From positions 1 through 64,000 of the forward strand of contig JAEZCT010000054.1 of NCBI GenBank assembly GCA_023433405.1: a stretch of 64,000 nt of DNA, in the 5' to 3' direction. A model generated the notes under the pieces. It worked only from the letters and a program-made list of their open reading frames with translations, was not told the origin of the DNA and searched no databases. Shown here piece after piece: positions 33,730 through 41,903 of the stretch; the first letter of the stretch is position 1, and every line of letters begins with the position of its first letter. The stretch is from Bacillota bacterium (lineage in GTDB: Bacteria; Bacillota; Clostridia; Oscillospirales; Ruminococcaceae). The position numbers were made by a program, and so were the translations under genes.

Positions 33730-35904
33730 TTATTTGCCGGTTCTTGTTACTGACACTACCCGGTCAATCCGGTTTAGGTTGTTTATAATGTTTTGAAGGT
33801 GATCCCTTCCAGTGATGGCAATTGTGACATGGATACCCACATACCCGTCCTTAAGCTCCCGGGCGTTTAGCTCATGAATTTGAAGGTGCATATTGGAAAG
33901 CGCAACCGTTACGTCCGCAATCATGCCCGCACGGTCATGGGCAAGAATCTCTATGGTGGATTTAAAGGTTTCCTTGACCTCATCCGACCACTGAACATTT
34001 ACCCACCGCTCCGGCTGATCGCCTTTTTCGAGGGAGGATACTACATTGACACAATCCCGTTTATGAACTGATACGCCATACCCGCGCGTCACAAAGCCAA
34101 TGATATCGTCCCCCGGCAGGGGGTTGCAGCATTGTGCGAATTTTACAAGACAGCCGTCAATATCCTCCACTACGACGCCGCTGGAAACGGTTTTTGGCTT
34201 CTTCTTTTGGGGTGCGGCCGTTGTTTGCTCCGTGGGCTTATAAGCTTTAAGATAATCATCCTTAATGCGAGGCATGATTTTCGAGAGAGATATACCGCCG
34301 TAGCCAATCGCCGCGTACAACTCCTCGGTCCCTGCGCAATGCTGACGTTTGGCAAGCTCATCGATAAACTTGTCGTGCTCATCATCGGGTAGGCGGATGC
34401 CGTTGCGTCTGAATTCGCGCTCGACCTCCTGCCTGCCCTCTTCAATATTCTCCTCACGCCGTTCTTTTTTAAACCAGGTTCGAATCTTACCTTTTGCTTC
34501 ACTGGTCCTTACTATTTTTATCCAGTCCCGGCTGGGCCCGCGCCCCGGAGAATTGCTTGTGAGAATATCGATAATCTGACCGGTTTTCACTTCACTGTCG
34601 ATGGAAACCATTCGTCCGTCAATTTTTGCGCCTACCATCCTGTTGCCTACCTCACTGTGAATGGCGTAGGCAAAATCAATTACCGTGGAGCCAGTTGGCA
34701 GTGATTTTACATCACCCTTGGGGGTAAACACAAAAACATCTTCGGGAGAAAGGTCGGTTTTAATAGTGCGAACAATCTCTTCAACGTCTTCGCTTTGGGA
34801 TTCCAGCAATTTACGAATCCAGGCAAGCCGCTCCTCCAGCTTATCCTTACCCTGAAGACCCGCTTTGTACTTCCAGTGCGCCGCGATTCCGTATTCAGCG
34901 GTATGATGCATCTCCCAAGTGCGAATTTGAATCTCAAACGGCACGCCCTCTTTCTCCAGCACCGTGGTATGCAGCGACTGGTACATGTTTGGCTTTGGTG
35001 TGGAGATATAGTCTTTAAAACGATTTGGAATTGGTGTAAACATGTCGTGAACAATGCCAAGAATGTTATAGCAGTCAATTACCGTATCAACAATAATGCG
35101 CACAGCATATACATCGAAGATTTCCTCAAATGATTTGCCTTGAATATAGACCTTTCGGTATATGCCGTATATGCTTTTTACGCGTCCTTCCAAATAGATT
35201 TCCGCGTTTTCCGTTTTCATTCTTTCCCGAATTCGATTCATGATGTTATTAAGCAAACGGGCCCGTTCTTCTTTTTGAAAAGCAAGCGCGCTGTTAATTT
35301 CGTTGTATGCCACCGTATCCAGATGCTTCAGTGAAAGATCCTCAAGCTCCTCTTTTACCGCGCGAATACCCAACCGATGCGCGATGGGGGCGTACACCTC
35401 CATGGTTTCTAGTGCCTTGTCCCGTTGCTTTTGGGGTGGCATGGCATCAATGGTGCGCATATTGTGCAACCGGTCGGCCAGCTTTATAATAATGACGCGG
35501 ATATCCTGACTCATTGCAAGCAGCATCTTGCGAATATTCTCGGCCTGCTGCTCCTCTCTGGAGGAATAAGGGATTTTTCCGAGCTTGGTCACCCCGCTGA
35601 CCAGCTGCGCAATATCACGCCCGAACAAATGGGCGACATCCTCTTGGGTATAACGCGTATCCTCCACCACATCGTGCAATAAGGAGGCAACGAGGGACTC
35701 CAAATCCATACCAAGCTCAACCATAATCATGGCAACATGTACGGGATGGATGATGTACTCCTCGCCGGTGACTCGTTTTTGTCCCTCATGCGCCCCGCGG
35801 GCAAACTCATAGGCCTTTATTACGGTTTCCTTGTCGTACTGCTTTTCGCTTTTATCAATACAATCCAGCAGCTGCTGTAAGTAATTTACCACCAACGTCA
35901 CCAT
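33730..35904 (-). CDS. rel: Bifunctional (p)ppGpp synthetase/hydrolase Rel
   Basis: A 724-residue long RelA/SpoT homologue that makes and degrades (p)ppGpp. Domains in order are: HD hydrolase (H53, then HDVVEDT with H77 and D78), synthetase (about 230-345, with YQSLHTTV), TGS (about 390-450), a linker zinc-finger region and ACT (about 650-724). The RFKD motif in the synthetase is of the RxKD type found in bifunctional enzymes rather than the ExDD type of synthesis-only RelA. The start is uncertain within four codons because AAAGGG abuts ATG 35904. It lies 33 bases after recJ. Confidence 0.96.
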   Translation of the reverse strand: MVTLVVNYLQQLLDCIDKSEKQYDKETVIKAYEFARGAHEGQKRVTGEEYIIHPVHVAMIMVELGMDLESLVASLLHDVVEDTRYTQEDVAHLFGRDIAQLVSGVTKLGKIPYSSREEQQAENIRKMLLAMSQDIRVIIIKLADRLHNMRTIDAMPPQKQRDKALETMEVYAPIAHRLGIRAVKEELEDLSLKHLDTVAYNEINSALAFQKEERARLLNNIMNRIRERMKTENAEIYLEGRVKSIYGIYRKVYIQGKSFEEIFDVYAVRIIVDTVIDCYNILGIVHDMFTPIPNRFKDYISTPKPNMYQSLHTTVLEKEGVPFEIQIRTWEMHHTAEYGIAAHWKYKAGLQGKDKLEERLAWIRKLLESQSEDVEEIVRTIKTDLSPEDVFVFTPKGDVKSLPTGSTVIDFAYAIHSEVGNRMVGAKIDGRMVSIDSEVKTGQIIDILTSNSPGRGPSRDWIKIVRTSEAKGKIRTWFKKERREENIEEGRQEVEREFRRNGIRLPDDEHDKFIDELAKRQHCAGTEELYAAIGYGGISLSKIMPRIKDDYLKAYKPTEQTTAAPQKKKPKTVSSGVVVEDIDGCLVKFAQCCNPLPGDDIIGFVTRGYGVSVHKRDCVNVVSSLEKGDQPERWVNVQWSDEVKETFKSTIEILAHDRAGMIADVTVALSNMHLQIHELNARELKDGYVGIHVTIAITGRDHLQNIINNLNRIDRVVSVTRTGK

Positions 35905-35937
35905 CCCTTTGCGCGCATTGTAAAAGCCGAGCTATGG

Positions 35938-37989
35938 CTATAGAGATTTAACCCTTTCCAACCGCTGGAGCGTTTGCGAGTCGGCAAGATTGGCTTTTGG
36001 CGCGCCCTTGACCACTGAAATCGAGCATTCATTATTATGTGCAGTATGTACGCTTGCATTGACAAGCCCAAGTTCACTGAGTGCGCTGACCGCATTTTTT
36101 GTCTTTCCGTAATTGGAAGACAGCGTTGCCGCCAGCTCACTAAGCCCGTGCGTATAGGTATTAGCCCCAGAAAGTTTACGGTAAACCATTGCAATCTCCT
36201 CCCGGGTTGGGTAGATCAATTCCGCTTCGGCAGGAGATAGCTCCTCTTCGTTCTCAAACCGGTCACAAAGCTCTCTGGTTGTAAAGAACAAGTCCTGTTG
36301 GAAGGAGGATGGTCGGATATCTCGTATTTTAATCGTTAGCCCCTCCCTGCCCTGATAGACATTCACATCGCACGCGCAAATGATATCGACGCAATCTCCC
36401 ACCCCATAGGCAAAATTCTCTGCCGAAACGCCAAAATATACACAGGACAAAGGCACTTCACGCTGCGTAAAGCTGATGCGCAGGTGCTTTCCCCCTCCAA
36501 TCGGGGTAATGCCTTTCACCGTTAGCGCGTTAAAGGCGAACCTTACAGGTTCGTTTTCGCAGCCAAACGGCTCAAGGACTGCCAGCTCCTTAATCTGCGC
36601 AACTGTTATGAATTTAGGCTTACAGACAACATCAATTTGAACAGCGTGTACGGGCATGGGCGAGTAGTATTGTCGGCTATAGGTTTCTAACTGCTCGGCA
36701 AAGGTCCGAATATCCTTGCTCGCTAACGTAAAGCCTCCAGCAGCATCGTGCCCGCCATAGCGGGTAAGCAAATTATCGCACGCGCACAGCGCCTCAAACA
36801 ACGGGTACCCGGTCACACTGCGCGCAGACCCTTTTGCCGTTTCCCCATCCATGCAAATAATAAAGCACGGCTTTGCAAAACGGTCCACCAGCTTTGCTGC
36901 GGCGATACCCGCCACCCCGGGATGAAAACCCTGGCGGGCAAGCACAATCACGCGTCGGCGAATGAGTTCAGGCTGCTGCGTCATTAGCTCTTCAATTCCC
37001 TGCATCAAATCCTGTTCCAGTTCCTTGCGCAGGTCGTTATTGGCATTTATTTTTTCGGCACGCAGCTCCGCTTCCTCATAATCATCGGTGATTAAGAGCC
37101 GAAGCGCGTCCTCGGCAAGACCCAATCGTCCAGCCGCGTTGATACGCGGTACCAGTGAGTAGGCTACGGCTTGAGAGGTAATCCCGGAATTGTCCAGCCC
37201 GCATATTTGATTAAGCGCCGCAAGCCCAAGGTTTTGTGTGACCTCAAGTCGCGATAGTCCAGCCTTCACAATGGCGCGATTTTCACCCCGTAAAGGAACA
37301 ATATCCGCTATCGTTCCAATAGCGGCAAGCTCGGCGCAAAAATCAAACGCCTCCTCATAGTCACCGCACAGTGCGGCCACAAGCTTTAGCGCAAGCCCCG
37401 CGCCGCACAGGTCTTTAAAGGTGCTGTGGCAATCCTCTCTGTGCGGATCAACGACCGCGACGGCATCCGGCAGGGATGCCTTGGGTTTATGATGATCGGT
37501 TACGACCACATCAACCCCCAGTTTTTTGGCATACGCAATCTCGTCCAACGCGGTAATACCGTTATCTACTGTTATTATCAGCCGCGCGCCATCGTCGCAT
37601 ATTTTGCGTACCGCATTACGGTTCATGCCATAGCCTTCATCTTCGCGGGATGGAATATAATATGTAACATCTGCGCCTGCTGTTTCAAGGTAAAGGAGCA
37701 ATATCGCGGTCGCGGTCACGCCATCCGCATCGTAATCGCCGTAAACTACAATGCGTTCCTGCTCGTCGATAGCGCTCAAAATCCTGTCCGCGGCCTTTTT
37801 CATATCCTTTATCGTAAAGGGATCAGCTAGCCGTCCTTCTTCACTGAGAAACTCCTCAGCCTGCTCCGCAGTTTTATAACCTTTGGCCGCAAGAATTTCG
37901 GCAGTCAGCCTGCCGACCCCTAGCCTTGCTTGCAAGCAGTCGCAAACGCTAATATCTGTTTGTGGAAGCAGCCACTTTTTGTATCCCAA
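35938..37989 (-). CDS. recJ: Single-stranded-DNA-specific exonuclease RecJ
   Basis: A 683-residue DHH-family 5'-3' exonuclease used in recombination and mismatch repair. Motifs are VVYGDYDADGVTATAILL near residue 80, VVTDHHKP near 165, and a DHHA1 domain with GGHDAAGGF near 420. The C-terminal extension of about 120 residues beyond the core ends in a helix-turn-helix-like segment typical of Firmicutes RecJ. The start is TTG 37989, 8 bases after GAGG. A promoter with a perfectly spaced pair of boxes lies upstream at 38076-38104. Confidence 0.95.
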   Translation of the reverse strand: MGYKKWLLPQTDISVCDCLQARLGVGRLTAEILAAKGYKTAEQAEEFLSEEGRLADPFTIKDMKKAADRILSAIDEQERIVVYGDYDADGVTATAILLLYLETAGADVTYYIPSREDEGYGMNRNAVRKICDDGARLIITVDNGITALDEIAYAKKLGVDVVVTDHHKPKASLPDAVAVVDPHREDCHSTFKDLCGAGLALKLVAALCGDYEEAFDFCAELAAIGTIADIVPLRGENRAIVKAGLSRLEVTQNLGLAALNQICGLDNSGITSQAVAYSLVPRINAAGRLGLAEDALRLLITDDYEEAELRAEKINANNDLRKELEQDLMQGIEELMTQQPELIRRRVIVLARQGFHPGVAGIAAAKLVDRFAKPCFIICMDGETAKGSARSVTGYPLFEALCACDNLLTRYGGHDAAGGFTLASKDIRTFAEQLETYSRQYYSPMPVHAVQIDVVCKPKFITVAQIKELAVLEPFGCENEPVRFAFNALTVKGITPIGGGKHLRISFTQREVPLSCVYFGVSAENFAYGVGDCVDIICACDVNVYQGREGLTIKIRDIRPSSFQQDLFFTTRELCDRFENEEELSPAEAELIYPTREEIAMVYRKLSGANTYTHGLSELAATLSSNYGKTKNAVSALSELGLVNASVHTAHNNECSISVVKGAPKANLADSQTLQRLERVKSL

Positions 37990-38075
37990 TTGTGTTTCCT
38001 CACATTACTGACGGCTAAACGCCGTTTTATTGCTGTTTTGCGGCATTACACGAACCAACCTTCACCTATCTTTGT

Positions 38076-38104
38076 ATTTTAGCATTTTAAACGGCTTTAT
38101 TCAA
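38076..38104 (-). promoter_or_regulatory. Promoter for the recJ-rel operon
   Basis: On the minus strand TTGAAT (38099-38104), 17 bases, TAAAAT (38076-38081). Confidence 0.65.
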
Positions 38105-38241
38105 CCTTTTTTACCCTTTGAGGATGACCATGTCCGCTATGGAGCGACACTGCGGCTTGTCTTCGTTTACATCTTTCGTTATAAAGCATCTCATAACCCA
38201 GCATCGCGCAATGCCGCTGCCAATATCAAAGAACCTTCGGC

Positions 38242-38347
38242 AATACTATTTTCCGATCAAAGTATTGATAAAAAACCCGCGTCAAAACCCACATATTAAA
38301 GCTTTTGACTTGATTTTTTATATACTTTTCAGTCGGATAATAATATA
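38242..38347 (-). repeat. 105-bp palindromic repeat, full copy B
   Basis: Same layout as copies A and C, in the opposite direction. The ends are AATACTATTTTCCGAT and GTCGGATAATAATATA. The inner arms are GATAAAAAACCCGCGTC and GACTTGATTTTTTATA, around ACATATTAAAGC. Confidence 0.85.
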
Positions 38348-38354
38348 ACATGCA

Positions 38355-38432
38355 GTCTAATCCTCAAACGTTTAGAAATGCAGATGAAAACCGCGTGAAA
38401 ACCCGTAGAACAAAGCGTTTTATTCCTTTTTT
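38355..38432 (-). repeat. Half copy F of the palindromic repeat
   Basis: CTAATCCTCAAACG followed by GATGAAAACCGCGTGAAAAC, CCGTAGAACAAAGC matches the first half of the minus-strand form of copy C, with an insertion of about nine bases. It lies directly beside full copy B. Confidence 0.55.
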
Positions 38433-38455
38433 ATAAATTTAAAATTTGGTCATTA

Positions 38456-38489
38456 ATATAAGGGAACAGCTCGCGCCGTTCCCTTATAT
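38456..38489. terminator. Hairpin after the padR-DUF1700-DUF4097 operon
   Basis: Perfect 12-bp stem ATATAAGGGAAC (38456-38467) with 38478-38489. The T-rich tail is on the plus-strand side, so as a terminator of the minus-strand operon it is less typical. Confidence 0.55.
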
Positions 38490-38514
38490 CGCTTTTATTT
38501 TTATCGCGAATTAT

Positions 38515-39543
38515 TTATTGGATTGTTATGTTGCCCATATCCGCTTTAAGAGAAATCTTGCAGGAGCCATCCCCATAGGTAAACGTTCCTTCTCTGGAGG
38601 TTATTCCTTCGGATCTTTTGCTTTGTGTAATTTCACCGTTAAAGCTGTTTTCAAACCTTCCCATGGTGGTATTGTAGCTCAAGGTAAAGCCAACATCCCG
38701 TGAGAGCTTGATGTCAATGTTACCCATGTTAACACTCGCTTCAATTTCTTCCGAGAAGGTGCACCCGTCCTTAATTACAACATTACCCGCGTTATCCTTT
38801 ATTTTCAGAACGTCACCTTTTGCACTGTGCACGACAACCTGACCTGCGTCGTTATCAATCTCTAAGGTTTTAGCGAAGATATCTTTAACCTCTATGTTTC
38901 CTGCATTGCTGTCAAGCGTGGCCCTTTTCGCCGTGATATTCTTAACGTCCATATTACCCGCATTGAGCTTTAGCGAAAAATCGTCGCAGGTAACACTATC
39001 GAGCGAAAGGTCTCCCGCATTGAGAGACACCGCCAGCGTATCGTAATTTTTAACAGGCAACTCAATCAGCACTGTTGTGCGCCTGTTCAAAGTAATTGAA
39101 CTAAAGTTGTTTACATGCGACTCTATGACAGCTGTCTTTCCGTTTATTTGCGCTTTAAGCGACCTCTTGTAATCCGTATTACCAACACTCTTTACTGTGA
39201 TATTGGCAATATCCCCTGTAATTGGCTTAATTTCCACCTTGGCTGCATCCACATCAATCGTAATTTTGGTTATTCCGTTCAAATCCAAGAATTCATTTTG
39301 AAAATCTAAGGATTCCTTTTGGTTTTGGTCAGCGACAAAATCGTCAACGGTAATAACCCCAATTGTTTCAGACACAATTTCTCCAACGTTTACATAAGGT
39401 ACGAAGCTCTTAAAATCCACATATCTGTCTATCCTGTCCATAGCAAACGGTAGACCCATTGCCACCGCGGCAATGCCAAAACCAATTACACACAAAAGAG
39501 ACAGTATTGTGATGGAAGCAACAACTGCAATTGCCTTTTTCAT
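38515..39543 (-). CDS. DUF4097 beta-helix envelope protein
   Basis: A 342-residue protein with one N-terminal membrane helix (about 5-30) and a long extracytoplasmic region of repeated short beta segments (LNAGDLSLDS, LNAGNMDVKN, SNAGNIEVKD, NDAGQVVVHS, DNAGNVVIKD, VNMGNIDIKL), the DUF4097 adhesin-like fold. The repeat unit is about 18-20 residues. Its start overlaps the DUF1700 stop by an ATGA junction, and AGGAGG lies 9 bases upstream. With PadR and DUF1700 it forms a common Firmicutes envelope-response cassette of unknown molecular role. Confidence 0.85.
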   Translation of the reverse strand: MKKAIAVVASITILSLLCVIGFGIAAVAMGLPFAMDRIDRYVDFKSFVPYVNVGEIVSETIGVITVDDFVADQNQKESLDFQNEFLDLNGITKITIDVDAAKVEIKPITGDIANITVKSVGNTDYKRSLKAQINGKTAVIESHVNNFSSITLNRRTTVLIELPVKNYDTLAVSLNAGDLSLDSVTCDDFSLKLNAGNMDVKNITAKRATLDSNAGNIEVKDIFAKTLEIDNDAGQVVVHSAKGDVLKIKDNAGNVVIKDGCTFSEEIEASVNMGNIDIKLSRDVGFTLSYNTTMGRFENSFNGEITQSKRSEGITSREGTFTYGDGSCKISLKADMGNITIQ

Positions 39544-40094
39544 CTCCAATTTCCTCCTTTATCTCCCCGGTACTTTTTATACAAAAACCGACAAAGCTGT
39601 ACGGATGCAAGCATCAGCAACACCGAAAGTGACATCAAAAATATTCCCACGCATAATACGATTGCCATAATAATCCACGAACCAATCGCTATCCCTGCCG
39701 CTATCCCCGAAGCAAAGACTGCCCCGCCGCTGATTAACACGGGGACCATTGCCGTAAATACGGTCGCTGCCAAAAACACCGAAAGTATAAACAACACAAT
39801 GTAGGTCGCCTCCGACGAGTTGTTGCGCTGCTCTTGCACATGTGTGCCGGCATAAGCGACGGCGGCAACCGGCGGCACGGCACTTTTGTAGGTGCGTGAC
39901 GCAACCCCGCCTGTATATTGCGCGGCGTTTTTAACCGGATCGCCTAGGTCCTCACAAATCTCCTCCTCCGTCTTGCCCTTTGCAAGTCCTGCGGAAAAGT
40001 GCTCCTCAAAATCCAAGATGATTTCGGTTTTTTCATGTTCCGGTAAGCCTTGCAGTCGAGCGTGAAATTGTGCCAAATACTCATTTTTCTTCAT
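39540..40094 (-). CDS. DUF1700 family membrane protein
   Basis: A 184-residue protein. The cytoplasmic first 70 residues match DUF1700 (YLAQFHARLQGLPEHEKTEIILDFEEHF, EEEICEDLGDPVKNAAQY). Three or so membrane helices follow (about 95-165). The start ATG 40094 overlaps the end of padR by 14 bases and has AGGAGG upstream. Family members nearly always sit between padR and a DUF4097 gene, as here, and probably pass a membrane signal. Confidence 0.85.
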   Translation of the reverse strand: MKKNEYLAQFHARLQGLPEHEKTEIILDFEEHFSAGLAKGKTEEEICEDLGDPVKNAAQYTGGVASRTYKSAVPPVAAVAYAGTHVQEQRNNSSEATYIVLFILSVFLAATVFTAMVPVLISGGAVFASGIAAGIAIGSWIIMAIVLCVGIFLMSLSVLLMLASVQLCRFLYKKYRGDKGGNWR

Positions 40095-40407
40095 ATTCAA
40101 GTCCTCCTATTACCTTGATGACCTGCTTGGTGAATTCTGACCACTCTTTGCGTTGCTCTTTTTGGGTATCCAATCCTTTTGGAGTAAGACGATAGTATTT
40201 TCGGGGAGGTCCCTCGCTGGAATCCTTAATATAAACTTCAAAATACCCTTCATCCTTGAGTCTGCGCAGCAGGGGGTAAATGGTTCCCTCTGCAACCGGG
40301 ATATCCTTGCTGATAGCCTCGGCTAGCTCGTAGCCGTATTTATCCCCTTGCCGAAGCAGTGAGAGAACACACAGCTCCAGCACGCCTTTTTTGTACTGGA
40401 TGTTCAT
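40081..40407 (-). CDS. PadR-family transcriptional regulator
   Basis: A 108-residue winged-helix repressor (IQYKKGVLELCVLSLLRQGDKYGYEL, then EGTIYPLLRRLKDEGYFEV, GPPRKYYRLTPKG). It lacks the long C-terminal helices of phenolic-acid PadR, so it belongs to the short s1 subgroup. It is the first gene of the cassette and probably represses its own promoter. The promoter at 40510-40538 is followed by a leader of about 100 bases. Confidence 0.92.
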   Translation of the reverse strand: MNIQYKKGVLELCVLSLLRQGDKYGYELAEAISKDIPVAEGTIYPLLRRLKDEGYFEVYIKDSSEGPPRKYYRLTPKGLDTQKEQRKEWSEFTKQVIKVIGGLEYEEK

Positions 40408-40509
40408 GCAAAACGCTCCTTTCCGGTTGAGCTTTTACAGTCTTATGTCTAAAACATCGCACTGTACTGATTAACGTCACATAGCAACGATAAAAAAATT
40501 GACAACTAC

Positions 40510-40538
40510 AATATATCACACACTACTGTACAATGCAA
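40510..40538 (-). promoter_or_regulatory. Promoter for the padR operon
   Basis: On the minus strand TTGCAT (40533-40538), a 17-base spacer and TATATT (40510-40515). The region contains a direct repeat of the form TACAATATAT and TGCAATATAC, which could be part of the PadR operator. Confidence 0.65.
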
Positions 40539-40614
40539 TATACTGTGCCAAATTCAGAACTGTGCATAATCATCAAGCTTTACTTGTTGCAATTTTTAGT
40601 AATTTGCACAAACC

Positions 40615-41892
40615 CTATTCTTTATCACCTGTTATATTTTGCTTTTCCAACGGAATCGGGTGCTTTTCCGAAGCATAATCCGCAGTCCTGATGCTCATCC
40701 CCTTGTTGGCAAGTCTTGAGTTTAAATACTGCTTCGTAAGCATATACAGCACCGAGAACACCGGCACGCCAACAAACATTCCCATAACACCAAACAAGCC
40801 TCCCCCGACAATAATCGCAAACATCACCCACAAGGGAGAAAGTCCTGTGGAATCACCGAGAATGCGCGGACCGAGAATATTACCGTCAAATTGCTGCAAT
40901 ATGAGAATAAATATGGCAAAGCCCAACCCCTGCATGGGATTGATAACCAGAATAATTAAAATGCTCGGTACAGCCCCCACAATCGGGCCAAAATAGGGGA
41001 TAATGTTGGAAACGCCAATGATAACCGAAATAAGCAGTGCGTATGGAAACTGAAAGATGACCATACCAATAAAGCAGATTACCCCAACAATCAGAGAATC
41101 GATAATCTTGCCTGAAATAAACCCGCTGAAAATTCGATTGCTGGAACGAGTGATGTCAATGGTCCGATTCGCAAAGTCCTCGTTAAAAATTGCATACATC
41201 ATCTTTTTGGTCATGGCAAAAATACGCTCTTTTGACATAAGTACATAGATGGATGCGACCACACCAATGAATATATTTAAAATGGCGGTAGTAAACGATC
41301 TCGTAATGCCATATAAATACGGCAGGGCGTCGGCAATCAGATTCGCCGATTGATCAAACAAGGTAGTAAGATATTGGCCTACAGAATCGATCTGCTTTTG
41401 CACAACATCCGCAGAAAGACCAATATTTAGCAGCAGTTCCCTCGCAAGCTTTTCCGCGTTATTGTAATAACCGTTAAAATTCCTGCTGATGACGGTGATA
41501 TTTGAAACCATCTGCGGAATAATTATTGTCATGCTCAGCGCTATAACAGAAAAAAGCAACAGGTATGCTACGATAACTGAAAGTAGCCGCACCATTTTCT
41601 GCCGTGGTTTCTTCTTATTTATGAAGAAAAACACCCTTCTTTCCAGCCATTTTACTAAAGGATTGAGGAGGTATGCGATAGAAAAGGCGTAGGCAAAGGG
41701 TAAAAGCAAATCTCTTATTTTTGTAAGGAAGGTTACTGTAATCTCCAAGCGGCTGGTAATAAGGTAAAATAAAATTGCCGCGCAGATCACAAGCAGAGCG
41801 TATACCGCTATTGTGTTATATTTTCTATTCCATCTTATTTTCATATTGCGTTGCGACGTCCTTTCCTTTACTGATTGATTACTTTTTAACAT
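40615..41892 (-). CDS. AI-2E family transporter
   Basis: A 425-residue membrane protein of the AI-2E (TqsA/YdiK) family with about eight membrane helices. Typical segments are LLPFAYAFSIAYLLNPLVKWLERR, ISVIIGVSNIIPYFGPIVGAVPS and GLFGVMGMFVGVPVFSVLYML. Members export varied small molecules or act as sodium/proton exchangers, so the substrate is open. ATG 41892 has AAGGG in the end of metH region. It lies 11 bases after metH, which hints at co-expression with methionine synthesis. Confidence 0.85.
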   Translation of the reverse strand: MLKSNQSVKERTSQRNMKIRWNRKYNTIAVYALLVICAAILFYLITSRLEITVTFLTKIRDLLLPFAYAFSIAYLLNPLVKWLERRVFFFINKKKPRQKMVRLLSVIVAYLLLFSVIALSMTIIIPQMVSNITVISRNFNGYYNNAEKLARELLLNIGLSADVVQKQIDSVGQYLTTLFDQSANLIADALPYLYGITRSFTTAILNIFIGVVASIYVLMSKERIFAMTKKMMYAIFNEDFANRTIDITRSSNRIFSGFISGKIIDSLIVGVICFIGMVIFQFPYALLISVIIGVSNIIPYFGPIVGAVPSILIILVINPMQGLGFAIFILILQQFDGNILGPRILGDSTGLSPLWVMFAIIVGGGLFGVMGMFVGVPVFSVLYMLTKQYLNSRLANKGMSIRTADYASEKHPIPLEKQNITGDKE

Positions 41893-41903
41893 TGATTAAG
41901 CCC

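Larger units (their letters stand above)
37990..38514. other. Repeat-rich gap between recJ and the DUF4097 gene
   Basis: About 525 bases with no supported gene. It holds the recJ promoter, one full palindromic repeat (38242-38347), a half copy (38355-38432), and the hairpin at 38456-38489. A plus-strand frame at 38030-38299 runs into the repeat and has no family features. Confidence 0.6.
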
